DNA from: Amphibalanus amphitrite | Taxonomy: Eukaryota; Arthropoda; Thecostraca; Balanomorpha; Balanidae | Length of the DNA: 64,000 nucleotides | Direction: 5' to 3' | NCBI RefSeq assembly: GCF_019059575.1 | Contig: NW_024881705.1 | Location: 310,001 to 374,000 of the forward strand | Part shown: in pieces, positions 11,856 through 22,639 of the stretch | How the letters are laid out: every line of letters starts with the position of its first letter | How positions within the stretch are numbered: the stretch's first letter is position 1 | Notes under the pieces: generated by a model | What the model was told of the DNA's origin: nothing | What the model saw: the letters and a program-made list of their open reading frames with translations, nothing else | The model's database searches: none | Made by a program: the position numbers and the translations under genes

Positions 11856-12274
11856 TCACTTCTCCCTTGAAGGCTGCGCGCTGCCGTTTTTTGAGATATT
11901 CGCGAAAAACCTGAGGGGGAGGGCGTACCCTCCTTCCGCCCCCCCCCCCAGCTGCCAGCACGGCGCAGGTTTATGCAAGAAAAAAAAAATCAATCAAATC
12001 AGTCATGTATGATTTGGCAAATAACGTAATAAAATAAAATATAACGTGTAATATAATAGTCATGTATACGTAATAAAATATTTGCCATGGTACCTACATG
12101 GTATGTACCTACAAGCTCCGCCGTGAAGAAGGACGGCATATAACGTGTCGCCTCAGCATCACACAGTCGCAACACAGGACACGCGCACAGAACACAGCGC
12201 TCGCCTGCTCTCTTACATTGGTGAAAACACGAAAATTACGGGCCAAAAGCCAACAAGTTGCATCTCGTTTTCAT

Positions 12275-12280
12275 TTTATT
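12275..12280 (-). promoter_or_regulatory. Possible poly(A) signal AATAAA of paralog 2
   Basis: AATAAA on the minus strand (TTTATT on plus), about 220 bases after the stop codon of the membrane-protein gene at 12,499-13,032. It is the closest canonical hexamer I noticed. Nothing else supports it. Confidence 0.3.
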
Positions 12281-12498
12281 GGCAGATATGAAACATGTTG
12301 GTATGTAGAAGCAAATGTTTTCGGATAATTAGACGGAATGGAACGATTTGTGGTCCATAGTTCTAGCGAGGTTTGTCAGCTCACGCTTTTCTTTTCAACT
12401 TTGTCCTGAATTGATGACACGATGGGTCATTTTCCCGCCCAATGGATGAGACCTTGCTGGATAAATAATTGTTCCGAACGGATATCCTCGGTTTCACC

Positions 12499-13032
12499 TC
12501 ACACTTGCACCTTCGTCATGTTTTCTACATCTTCATCCTTCTGTGGCATGTGTGACTCACCCATTTGTTGCTTCAGTGACGTATGATAACGGAACACGAA
12601 TAGAAGCAACCTCCAAAACAGGATGGTTTCCAGAAACCCAACAGCGACTCCAACTTTTTGCGAGCGTTTTCCACTTGCCATGGCAAATGCAAGGCCGATC
12701 ATCAGGGCCACGGTTTTGATAGAGCTGTATACTCCGTGGTAAATCAACCACGCGAGCACCATGCCCGTCTTCCTCTTTCTCACTCCGTGGATCAGTAGGC
12801 TGTTGAAGATCAAGAACAAAATCCCGATGACAGCTTGGTACAGCAGCATTACCTTCAATTCGTCATAGTTCTGATATCGATGGAAACCTTCATAATCCCG
12901 ATCCTGCTGCAGCTCGCCGATGTAGATCAATGACGAGACGGTAATCAGGCCACCGACAACCGCCAACGTGATGCCGATAGCGAGCGAGCCGCTCCGCAGG
13001 TCGAAACACAGACAGGAGCTCTTCTCAGACAT
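12499..13032 (-). CDS. Small four-helix membrane protein, paralog 2
   Basis: Single-exon gene for 177 aa. The start at 13,032 has a strong animal context (GCCACCATGT). The frame continues upstream only through the GC-rich heptamer array, which is not protein-like. The head is MSEKSSCLCFDLRSGS. Hydrophobic segments lie at about residues 17-39, 60-83, 89-116 and 126-147. The loop motif HGVRKRKTGMVLAWLIYHG lies between helices 2 and 3, and a hydrophilic acidic tail rich in Lys/Glu/Asp ends the protein. It is paralogous to 8,259-8,753 and, over helices 2-4, the tail and the 3' flank, close to 21,482-22,290. It is probably a vesicle or plasma-membrane protein, but its function is unknown. A DUF4728-like assignment is a guess. 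Confidence 0.8.
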   Translation of the reverse strand: MSEKSSCLCFDLRSGSLAIGITLAVVGGLITVSSLIYIGELQQDRDYEGFHRYQNYDELKVMLLYQAVIGILFLIFNSLLIHGVRKRKTGMVLAWLIYHGVYSSIKTVALMIGLAFAMASGKRSQKVGVAVGFLETILFWRLLLFVFRYHTSLKQQMGESHMPQKDEDVENMTKVQV

Positions 13033-13100
13033 GGTGGCTGGCGTGTGTGACTGATGGTCATGGGGCGAAGGTTTGTCAGACTGGGAACCGACAGCACTTG

Positions 13101-13172
13101 TCACCGTCCACCGTCCACCGTCCACCATCCACCGTCCACTGTCCACCGTCCACCGTCCACCGTCCACCGACC
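13101..13172. repeat. CCACCGT minisatellite just upstream of paralog 2
   Basis: About ten units of CCACCGT/CCACTGT begin roughly 70 bp upstream of the start codon at 13,032. This is probably 5' UTR or promoter sequence. It makes long false open frames on both strands. Confidence 0.85.
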
Positions 13173-13899
13173 ACCGTGCGCAGTGTCCGGCTCAGAGCGT
13201 GTCCACACCGCCGCGCGCGCCGCCCTTCCCGCCTGCACTTCTGGCGCCGCTCGGCGTTCGGACGTCCCCACCGGGGAGACGGGGAGGGGCTGGAATTATC
13301 GACCGGGGCTCAGTTCGTTCGAAAGCTGAGGTTATTGCAGCATGCATCTGCTGCGTGCGTCATGCTTGGGTGACGTCAGCCGCCTGGCTCCGCCCACCCT
13401 CCGCCGGCACGCCGAGCCGTGAGCCGCGACAGCCACGCATGGACGGCGAAACGGTGGCGTGTGTGGACTGGTGATTGTCGTTCAAATAATGGTTAATATG
13501 CGTTCAAATGTGGCTAAAGGAAATAGTTCACTTTTAACATATGGTTTTAAAGTGGAATAGCAGTTCCGTAACTTGAGCTGAGACAAGCACAAATAAGGAG
13601 CTTTTACGGCCCAACGATCACCCTAGGCGAAGATATTCCATTTTTCGTCCCGAAAAAAGAAAAAAGGGCCTTGCTGAGGAAAGTGTGCCTTGCAGGGGTC
13701 ATTTCCCTCTTTTATAACTGTAGAGTTCTCCCTATATTAACCCTCGCCCGCACATGGGCAGGGGAGGGTGTATTGCCGCCACCCCCCCCCCCCCCCAGGT
13801 AGTTCTTCTGCTCTGCACTCAACATTTTTAGAGCTAGAAGCCTGATTTTTCGTATAGCTGCTCCTCTATCCTTTCTTGATGTCCACTGAAAATTTCAAG

Positions 13900-15075
13900 T
13901 TTCTGTGTTTTTTGGTTTCGGAGATATGACATTGTTTTTCAGGTCATGTCATGACCCAAATGACCAATTCTCAACATCTTGCGTTCGCTATGGGCCTTGT
14001 GAGCTTTTGACACCTTGATTTCGGCCTTTTTTGCCAGTCTTGCCTCCCACCTATCTTGGAACATGTTCGACGATGTACAGATGTCAAGGTCAGGGTCAAG
14101 GTCAACCTAGGTCATCTAAAATAGGTAATTGCGTTTTAGGCAAGCTGAATTTACTTTTCGTGAAGTTTTTACGTGCGTGAAGATAGCGACGTTTTCAGCG
14201 ACTGATTCAGCGTCGGATTCAGAATTCGCTAAAAACACGATATAAGGTCAAGTACGACAAGCTGGTTCCAAAAATGGACATGAAACACATTTTCAAGGTC
14301 ATCTTCAGGGTCAAATTTGAGGTCAAAGGACGGGGTACCGTATAACGTCCCGAATTATGGGCGCAAGAGGACCAAAAGTGGTCATACATGATAGCTCGTC
14401 ACCGTGGGCAACCTCCGTGACCATGACCTTGACCTTGACCTTTGACCTTCAAGGTCAAATTTGAGGTCAAACGACAGGGCACCGGATAACGTCTCGAATT
14501 TATGGAAGCAACGGGCTAAAAACGGCCCAAAACGACGGCCAGCCTCGTTGGCTAGCCTCCGCTACCCTGACCTTGGATCTAGCCCTTGACCTTCAGGGTC
14601 AAACACCAGGTCAAAGATAGGCACCATATCCCAAAGAAAGAGTAGGGCGAAATGTGAAAAAGTTGATCTGCCACGTCTCAAACAACCATGCCAGTGGATG
14701 CTTGGCAACTAGGGCTACATTTTATTCTCCTTGACCTTGACCCTAATGTTTGACCTTCAAGGTCAAATTTGAGGTCAAAGGACGGGGTACCGGATAACGT
14801 CCCGAATTATGGGCGCAAGAGGACCAAAAGTGGTCATACATGATAGCTTGTTACCGTGGGCAACCTCCGTGACCATTGCCCTTGAAGGTCAAGGGCTAGA
14901 TCCAAGGTCAGGGTAGCGGAGGCTAGCCAACGAGGCTGGCCGTCGTTTGGGACCGTTTTTAGCCCGCTCCTTCCATAAATTCGAGACGTTATCCAGTACC
15001 CCGCCCTTTGACCTCAAATTTGACCTTGAAGGTCAAAGGTCAAGGGCAAGGTCATGGTCACGGAATAAAGACAGT
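13900..15075. repeat. AGGTCA-rich repeat with internal direct and inverted copies
   Basis: No gene. Bases 14,300-14,430 and 14,745-14,875 are near-identical direct copies (for example GGATAACGTCCCGAATTATG). Bases 14,440-14,600 and 14,885-15,050 form an inverted pair, with GATCTAGCCCTTGACC against GGTCAAGGGCTAGATC. TGACCT and AGGTCA hexamers occur in direct, inverted and everted arrangements, with runs such as TGACCTTGACCTTGACC near 14,420. Confidence 0.8.
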
Positions 15076-15576
15076 GGCGCACGGATCTGGCCACGCTGGC
15101 CTGCTATGCGCCTCCCTTACCCGCACAAAAACATCGCGCCGACCCGTTCCAGGACAACTCCGAGCAAGCGTCGTCTGCGGCTACCCGGCGGCCGCCGACG
15201 CGCCACAACACAACATTACAAATGTGTACACTCCCTGCCCTATTTATTGACCCGCTCCCTCGCCCCCACCCCCCCCCCCCGAGCCATCCGGCCTGTGCCG
15301 TCTCCTCTCCGCCGGCTCCCCTGGACGGTGGTTCGGTTGTCGCTCCCTGCTGTCCGACCCAAACAGTGCAGTGCTACTGTTCCCCGGTTGGCAGAGACGC
15401 CTCCAGGCCCTGGTGGACCCTGTTGGTCGGTCCTTGGGTGCGTCCCCCCCCCCAGTCCGTCTCCCACCGCCCCTGAGCCCCAATCCGCGGCGGTCCTCCC
15501 CGTTCACCAGCCAGCTTCTCGTCACGCGCCGGCAGCATCCTTTGGAATTCGCGGTCCGCGGGGTCGTTCTGACTGC

Positions 15577-15775
15577 GTCCCTACGTCAGCCTTCCGTCAA
15601 CGCACACAGCGATCGCTGTGGCCGGTCGGGACTGGCCACAGCGGACCGTCCACCGCACGCAGCCGTGACGTCAGAGCCGCCTACCCATCCCCTACCCCCA
15701 CGCCTGCTGGACGCACCGCACACACCGCACGCAGCAGTGTGCGGTGCCCGTGAACACCCCTCAGGTTTGGCCGGA
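15577..15775 (+). repeat. Dispersed GC-rich repeat, copy A (inverted copy at 22.4-22.6 kb)
   Basis: The segment containing CACAGCGATCGCTGTG, CCGTGACGTCAGA and CACCGCACACACCGCACGC is present in reverse orientation at about 22,448-22,628. A third, more diverged relative appears near 25,306-25,420 (GACGTAGGGACGCAGTG, TGTGTGCGGT, CCCGTGAACA). It has no convincing coding content. It contains CACCGCACAC-type palindromes and TGACGTCA-like sites. Confidence 0.7.
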
Positions 15776-15879
15776 ATCTCGATTCAGGGTATGTCAGCTC
15801 ATATTATTATCCGCGCGTTTCCAGTCTTTTTGTGATTGTAAACGCCCAAACATGTGAAATGATGTTTTTCTCCTCATGC

Positions 15880-17180
15880 ATTACGGTGGGTGTCAAAGGT
15901 CAGGTCAAGGTTATTGACCTTTGATGACTGGTTCACTTTTTCGAGTTTTACATGTTTCTGGTGGTAATTCTTTGGTCTGATTTCGAATTTAGCATCCACT
16001 TGAACATTTAAGAAGTAGTTTTAGTGCCTTCGTAACATTTTACGACGCCGTCAGTGGTAGTTGAAGGTCTATGGATAGCGGGTAGGACGCCTACTGGTTG
16101 ACCTGACTTGACCTGACCCGACCTGGCGTAAATACATAAAGACATCATCTGTGATCAAAACTAACATGAAATACGTGATCAGCACCCCGAAATAACCCGC
16201 AAAAGCTTCACTATGCGAAATTCTAACAGAGGCCAGTTTTACCAACAGAAAAAATAGCCGCCTGCCGGATTTTTTTTGCCTCAAGACCGCTTCACATACG
16301 GAGCGTAAAATGTAAAGCCCTATCCGCTTACGTGCCCATCGCATTTACGCTCCGTAGGTATGTGAAGCGGTCTTAAGTTAAAAAAAAAAAAAATCCGGCG
16401 GGCGGCTATTTTTCTGTTGGTAAAATTCACCTCAGGTCCCGATTTTCCCGAATTTTGGGTCATTGACCTAACCCAGGGCTGAAAAAGTGATTCGGTGGTT
16501 GTCGTCCGAGGGAAAAAGGGCTTGTATGGTTGTCGACTCAATATGTTTAACCCCGTTTAACCCCGTTGACGATTTTGGATTTCCGCGCCCTGATAGGGTG
16601 GGATGGGGGTGATCTAAGAACCCTTATACTGACTCGGATCCTGTGCCCAAGCTTACCAATGCCGTGAATAGGATATGACAGCACTGGCCGGAGTTACCGG
16701 CAATAATATCAACAGTACATTATTGTTATTTACGATCAGCCAATTTCGTCGAATGATTGTAATGGCATGAATGATTGTGATTGTTGCCTGAAGGAATAAA
16801 TAAATGCCGCGGAATAGTTTTGAATGTTACCAAATGCCGTCACTATTCCAGGCATTTGGTAAAATTGGACCCTGGGCCACGTAGTGACAAGCAGTGAAGG
16901 GTATTCGGTGGAATGTCCAAAATAAGAACGAAAAATGTCAATTATCTTATAGGTCAAGTCAAAGGTCAGTTGACCTGAGGTCATTCAATGTAAAACATTG
17001 CATTTGACAACATTTTTCGAAACACTGGCACACAACTTGGGAACCAATCATGCAGAGCTACAGCGCAGCGCAAAATAATCGAGGATTCGATAGCCATTTT
17101 AACCCTTTCGGTGACCCTTTGACGGTGCCACTGGTTGACTTCCACTCACCTTTGACCAAAGCAATCTCAAGTTAGTACTG
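15880..17180. repeat. AGGTCA-family repeat, diverged copy
   Basis: No gene. The run from about 15,905 (TTATTGACCTTTGATGACTGG) to 16,130 (GACCTGACCCGACCTGGCG) parallels 61,450-61,690 of the hAT-type element, with shared words such as TGATTTCGARTTTAGC, AAGTAGTTTT and GACCTGACCCGACC. More copies of TGACCT/AGGTCA occur at 16,950-16,985 and 17,120-17,160. Confidence 0.6.
16237..16425. mobile_element. Foldback MITE with about 80-bp inverted repeats
   Basis: The left arm (TTTTACCAACAGAAAAAATA, GCCGCCTGCCGGATTTTTTT, AAGACCGCTTCACATACGGA) and the right arm, read backwards, are the same apart from small indels. About 30 bp separate them. It is non-coding. I found no clear target duplication, and the similarity may continue a little outside. 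Confidence 0.7.
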
Positions 17181-18285
17181 GTAGATGCAATTGACGTCAT
17201 GCAGGCGTCACGGATCGTGCAAGGGAATAAACATATCCTTTACCTAATTCCTCTCCTTTTTGTAGTTGAGAGCGCTCAGCAGTTAGCTGTCAGGTCAGCA
17301 GTCAGCTCATGGACATGACATGGCGCGTCCTCACCCCGCATCAAAACGTTACCGGCACCGACGCGGTCCCACTGCCGCGACCTACCCTCAGGCGCCGCCG
17401 GCCGGGTGGGCCCGGGTCCCGGCGGACTGGAGGGGACGCTACCCTGGCCGCCAACCGGGGACGGCGCTGAAGGGTGTGGGCAGGGGCCGGCCTGCCCATC
17501 TGTACAGTGCTGTCGGGACCGTGGTTTGGGTGATTCTGGAAGGTACTAGATTTGCCAGACACGTGTTGCCAGCGGACAGCCACGGTGACCACTTGGTATG
17601 CCATTGGTCGTCATATTAGGGTCGCCGGTCGGCCGTCCGAACGATGGTCGAACGACGCAGCATATACTAAATAGTTCCGGGGAGTCGGAATATGCCTGTA
17701 GCTACCAGAAAATTTTCCACGGGGATGCCGACGCGAGCGGGAGGCATCGGACCCGCGGACTGCGAGTCGTTTCGATGGGGAGGGGACCGCAGAGAATGGG
17801 TGGCGTGGGTAGAGGCGAAGGGATGGAACGCTTCTAAACGCACAAAGAGGAAGGACTTCATAAGGACAGACGCTGTGCGTGGTCGCCATAAGCTCGCCTT
17901 CTCGGTTGTCGTCGACAACGACAAAACGATGCAATTTTTCACCCCTGACCCAGCCTTGAAGGTCAACCAATGACCTAGGACCTTAAAATTGGTTATCATC
18001 GGCTTCCTCTCGTCACGGCCAACACGTTCGTTTTTTTTTTCCACGAAGCTCTAGCTCGATCAGGGGCCGAATGGCAGGGGGTCCAACCGACACGTTAGAC
18101 GCTGGCAAGTGGCAAACGCCGCACACATGCGAGGGTTAAATCATTGAAAATTGCCTTTGAATCTTGAACATTATAGAACATAAAATATTTATGTTCATAG
18201 AACCTTGAAAATTGCTTATAATCATGGGAAAAAACTTAAATTAAAGAAACTTTAAATTAATTTCATTAAAGCTGTGTAAGAATTT

Positions 18286-20640
18286 GTATTGTATTGTATT
18301 TACTACAAGCACCCACAGGCAAACGCCCTTTTAACAGGTGCAGTCAAAACAGTACATAAAATCATAAACAAGATGAGGTGAAAACACAAACGATTCACAA
18401 CACTGTAGTTAAAAGCACGGCATAACATAGGTAGGTATCTACTATAAGCAACACTAAAAAGAAAACAAGCTAAAAGTATACACTAAAAGGAAACATGCTA
18501 GTACACACCGGCGGCCTGACCGAATGAATATGCAGCAGTTCTGAAGGCTCCAAGTGTTGCCGTGAAAAAGTCAACTGTACTGTTCGCGGCTACGAGGGCG
18601 TTACAGCTGTTTGGAATTCGCCCGAACATAGAGTTTTTGACAGTATTGACTCGTGCTGGTGGGATATTCCACAGCCTGATGTTGCGTACCCTTCTACTAG
18701 GTGCTGAGAGTGAGAACCTTGTGACTAGTTGCGGACAGTCAATCTGACCATGGAAAATCTTGAATAAAAACATGAGGTCGTGTTGATGAAATCTCGATTT
18801 GATGGATGGAACCTGAAAGTGAGACAGTAGATGTTCGTAATCCAGGCAGTTTGTGGGATGGTCCGAACGAGATGCGAGCCAAATGAGGAACTTGTGTTGC
18901 ACACGGTCTAGTCGTTTCATGTGGGTCACTGCAGCGCCGGCCCAGACGACACTACAATACTCCAGGAGTGATCGGACATGCGCAAAGTAGGCAGTACGCA
19001 ATGCTCTGACGTCAAGGGCCCCGCCGCGCAGGTTGCGAGGCTGCTGCATACCCCGAATGAACAACCCGAGCATGCGTCTGGACTTCGCCACAACAGTGTC
19101 TATGTGACGCGCGAATGTTAGCTTGCTGTCCAGTATCACTCCGAGATCACGTGCCTCTACCTTGCGCTGCAGTGAAACATGAGTGATCTGGTAATCAAAT
19201 GTAACTGGCCGGGTTTTGAGCGTGTACGAAATAACAAAACATTTGACTGGGTTCAATTTTAGCTGCCATGCCTCAGACCATCGCACCAGCCGACCAAGGT
19301 CGGCCTGCAGGACGGCGGCGTCGTCGTTAGAGGTTACACGATTGAAAAGTTTCAAATCATCCGCGTACATGATACAGTTTGTGTTGATGATAGATGGAAT
19401 GTCAGCAGTGTAGCAGATAAAAAACAAAGGTCCACAGATGCTGCCTTCTGGCACCCCAGACTTGACAGAAGTCCAGTCAGAGGTCACGCCGTTCAGCACT
19501 ACGCGCTGGCGCCTATTGGACAGATAAGATGCGAGCCAGGCATACGCTTTGTCAGAAACACTAAACGATGTTCTCAGTTTGTGCAAAAGCAGCTGATGGT
19601 TTACTGAAGTAAAAGCAGAGCTAAAATCGGTGTAAACTGTGTCCGTCTGCGAGCCAGCAGCAATAGAATCCCATGCGTGGGAGAGAAAGCAGGCTAAGTT
19701 GCTGGCGCAAGAGCGTCTCCTCAGGAGCCGTGCTGACTGTCAGGAAGACCAGGCAGACAGTGAGACAGCAGCGAGTCATAGACGAGCCTTTCCAGGACCT
19801 TGGAGCATAGTGGCAACAGCGACACCGGGCGGTAGTTGTCGGGGGAGCACTTGTTACCCTTCTTGTGGACGGGTACCACGTTCGCATGCTTCCACGCATC
19901 GGGAAAGACACCCTGTTCGATAGACATGCGGCACAGTATTTCTATCGGGACGGCAAGCTCACGAGCGCACTCCCTCATAATACGCGCGCTGAGGCCATCA
20001 GGGCCACATGCCTTGTGCGGGCTCAGTTCAAGCAACAATCGCTCCACAGCGCCATCTGCAAACTCGAAACGACGCAGCGTCTCGGAAACAAGCTCAGGGG
20101 CCGCTGGGAGGTAGTCAGCACCAGGAACAGAAAACTTTCTAGAAAAGCACAGATTGAAACAGTTGGCCTTATCGACATCCGTGTCGTAAACATGTCCTTC
20201 ATAAGTCAGGTTACTAGAGCAGTGGCGAGAAGATTTAAGAGACTTGAGAAATGACCAGAGTCTTTTAGAGTTGGTCTGAAAATCACCCACCAGGCCCACA
20301 AGGTACGACCGATACTCGGCGTTCGCCGCAGCCTTGAACCGTCGCCGAGCCTCGGAGAACATGCGGTCACTTTCCTCGGACGGTTGAGAGCGCTTGCGCC
20401 GATAGCTTGCTTCCTTGAGGCGCAAAGCATCTCTTACAGGACGAGTAAACCATGGCGGGAAACGACTGCGCAGTGCCACAGTGGGGATAAAATCCCTAAC
20501 TGCCGCCTGTGTCCAGTCGTAAAAAAGCTCCGTTGCTTCGTTCACGCTCAAAGAACGTAAGGTGATCCACGGCAGAAGACGCAACGCCGTCCGCAGACCC
20601 ACGAAGTCAGCCGCACGGTAGTTGAGGGCGACACTTCTCG
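18286..20640 (-). mobile_element. 5'-truncated Jockey/CR1-like non-LTR retrotransposon
   Basis: It holds about 2.1 kb of ORF2 coding sequence plus a 3' UTR ending in an AATAC simple-repeat tail (18,286-18,300, seen on plus as TATTGTATTGTATT). The reverse transcriptase domain is visible in two frames: 19,721 to about 20,640 carries the fingers and HKACGPDG..YRPVSLLP region, and 18,498-19,586 carries GVPEGSICGPLFF and the YADD catalytic motif. The break lies between 19,587 and 19,721. The endonuclease domain is absent, and LINE similarity stops near 20,640. The copy is dead. Its relation to the fragment at 34-940 is at the level of the same broad group only. Confidence 0.85.
18498..20640 (-). 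pseudogene. LINE ORF2 reverse transcriptase, frameshifted and truncated
   Basis: The N-terminal part begins inside the linker after the endonuclease (NYRAADFVGLR..) and continues through the palm motif with PHKACGPDG and SLLPLCSKVLERL. A frameshift near 19,721 moves the frame. The remaining sequence carries FSSAFTSVNHQLLLHKLR, SGVPEGSICGPLFF, YADDLKLF and [15 protein letters not shown], and then runs to the C-terminus with its stop at 18,498. The catalytic Asp pair of YADD is kept. The gene cannot make a whole protein. Confidence 0.8.
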
Positions 20641-20886
20641 TCTTTGCCTCCGATAGAAATTGCCTCCGATAGAAAATTACCGTAAGAATAGCGATTTTTC
20701 GGCAACGTGTCTGGGAAAAACATGTCCAGTAAGAAAAGTATTTTGAAAGAGTATATCCGCTTTGGAAAACGTCCGTAAGAATATGACCTGCCACTCAACT
20801 CATAGCCCTTTCCGACAACTCAACCTCGGCCGGGCGTCCGTTGCCCAGTAACCAGCAGTAAGCACGCCGCCGGCGATGATAAGCAC

Positions 20887-21049
<163 letters not shown>

Positions 21050-21059
21050 CGTATATTAC

Positions 21060-21481
21060 ACAAACTCGGTTGTGAAGAAAGTCAGTACAGTAAAAAATGT
21101 AGCGCGTCGGTGTCACACAGTCGCTGGCCACGACACAGGACACGCGCGCAGTACACAACGCTCGGCGTGGAAAATATTAAAATTTACAGTGGTGAAAATG
21201 CGAAATGTCTACGGACTAAAAAGACCAAATGTTGTATCTCCATCTCATGCTATGGTCAGCTAAGAATTTTCTGAAGAAAGTCTTTTTGCCCAACAATTTT
21301 CCCCAATTTGACGAAGTTTAACGAGTTCTGGTATGTACATAATTCTAGCGAGGTTGATCAACTCGCGCATATCTTCAACTTTGTTCCGAGTTGATGACAT
21401 TCGATGGGCCATTTTTCCAACCAATGGATGAGACCTTCCTGGATAAATTATTTGTTCTGAACGGGTATCCTTGGTTTCACC
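21060..21481 (-). repeat. 3' flank shared by paralogs 2 and 3
   Basis: The sequence downstream of the third membrane-protein copy matches 12,110-12,498 downstream of paralog 2 in order and orientation. Shared words include CACACAGTCGC, ACAGGACACGCGC, TTGATGACA and GGTTTCACCTCACACTTGCACC. The duplication unit therefore included about 400 bp beyond the stop codon. Confidence 0.75.
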
Positions 21482-22290
21482 TCACACTTGCACCTTCGTC
21501 ATGTTTTCTACATCTTCGTCCTTCTGTGGCATGTGTGACTCACCGGTTTGCTGCTTCAGTGACGTGCGATAACGGCGCACGAATAGAAGCAACATCCAAA
21601 ACAGGATGGTTTCCAGAAACCCAACAGCGACTCCAACTTTTTGCGAGGGTTTTCCACTTGCCATGGCAAATGCAAGGCCAATCATCAGGGCCACGGTTTT
21701 GATAGAGCTGTATACTCCGTGGTAAATCAACCACGCGAGCACCATGCCCGTCTTCCTCTTTCTCACTCCGTGGATCAGTAGACTGTTGAAGATCAAGAAC
21801 AAAATCCCGATGACTGCTTGGTACAGCAGCATTATCTTCAATTCGTCATACTGATATCGATGGAAACCTTCATATCTCCAAAACAGGACGGCCACCAGAA
21901 GCTCGACACAAGCTCCAGCTACTGGCAATGTTTTTCCACTTAACATGGCGAATACAAGACTGGTTATACCGACCACGGTTTTGATAGAACAGAATATTCC
22001 GTAGTAGATCAGCCATGCGAGTAGCATGCCTGTTCTCTTCTTCACCACTCCGTAAATTAGCAGGCTGTTAAAGATCACGAGCAAGATCCCACTGGCAGCT
22101 ACGCACTGCAGTATATCTCCATATCCACGAAGGGCACCACGATCTTCGCGCGGCCCAGCGCCAGCGCGCCAATGGAGATGAATCCACAGTATGTGCCGTA
22201 TGTGTATGTGCCGAGTACCAGCAACGTGATGCCGATAGCGATCGAGCCGCTCCGCAGGTCGAAACACAGACAGGCGCTCTTCTCAGACAT
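21482..22290 (-). pseudogene. Membrane protein paralog 3: chimeric and frameshifted
   Basis: The start at 22,290 gives MSEKSACLCFDLRSGS. Helix 1 follows, and the frame then ends early near 22,100. A second frame takes over at the TATAT run around 22,111-22,116 and continues to 21,482, so a 2-bp slip would restore continuity. The second part encodes helices 2-4 of one paralog up to VAVLFWR. It then fuses at YEGFHRYQ to a second set of helices 2-4 and the tail, which is nearly identical to the gene at 12,499-13,032. If read through, the product would have about seven helices. It may be a pseudogene made by unequal exchange. A sequencing error at the TATAT run cannot be ruled out, but would still leave the fusion. 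Confidence 0.65.
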
Positions 22291-22447
22291 GGCAGCTAGC
22301 GTGTGTGACTGATGGAGGTTTGTCAGACCAGCGGCACTAGCCACTGCCCACCGTCCGCTGTGCCCGTCTGGGAGCGCGTCCTCACCTCGTGGCTTCTCGC
22401 AGACTACTGCCGCCCCTGCCGCCGCCGCCGTTCGGCGTCCCCTGCGT

Positions 22448-22628
22448 ACCTGAGGGGTGTTCTCGGGCACCGCACACACCGCTGCGTGCGGTGTGTGCGG
22501 TGCGTCCAGCAGGCGTGGGGGTAGGGGATGGGTAGGCGGTTCTGACGTCACGGCTGCGTGCGGTGGACGGTCCGCTGTGGGACCGGCCACAGCGATCGCT
22601 GTGTGCGGTGACGGAAGGCTGACGTAGG
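22448..22628 (-). repeat. Dispersed GC-rich repeat, copy B
   Basis: Reverse-complement copy of 15,577-15,775. It includes CACAGCGATCGCTGTG and the CACCGCACACACCGC palindrome region. It lies directly upstream of the chimeric membrane-protein gene, so it may hold part of its promoter. Confidence 0.7.
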
Positions 22629-22639
22629 CATGGATTACC

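Larger units (their letters stand above)
13741..18135. mobile_element. Candidate TTAA-flanked composite element (piggyBac-like ends)
   Basis: At the left, TTAA (13,737-13,740) is followed by CCCTCGCCCGCACATG. At the right, CATGCGAGGG is followed by TTAA (18,136-18,139). The ends CCCTCGC/GCGAGGG are inverted and TTAA lies outside both, as in piggyBac-type insertions. The inverted repeat is perfect for only 7 bp. The 4.4 kb between them is a mosaic of AGGTCA-rich repeats, a foldback element (about 16,237-16,425) and the 15.58-15.78 kb repeat, and no transposase is seen. The pairing of these two ends is therefore tentative. A third TTAACCCTCGCC occurs at 47,405. Confidence 0.35.

Noticed and set aside
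14947-15753. 268-codon plus-strand open frame
   Set aside because: Runs through AGGTCA repeats and a GC-rich dispersed repeat. Pro/Arg-rich, with equally long frames on the other strand and no domain.
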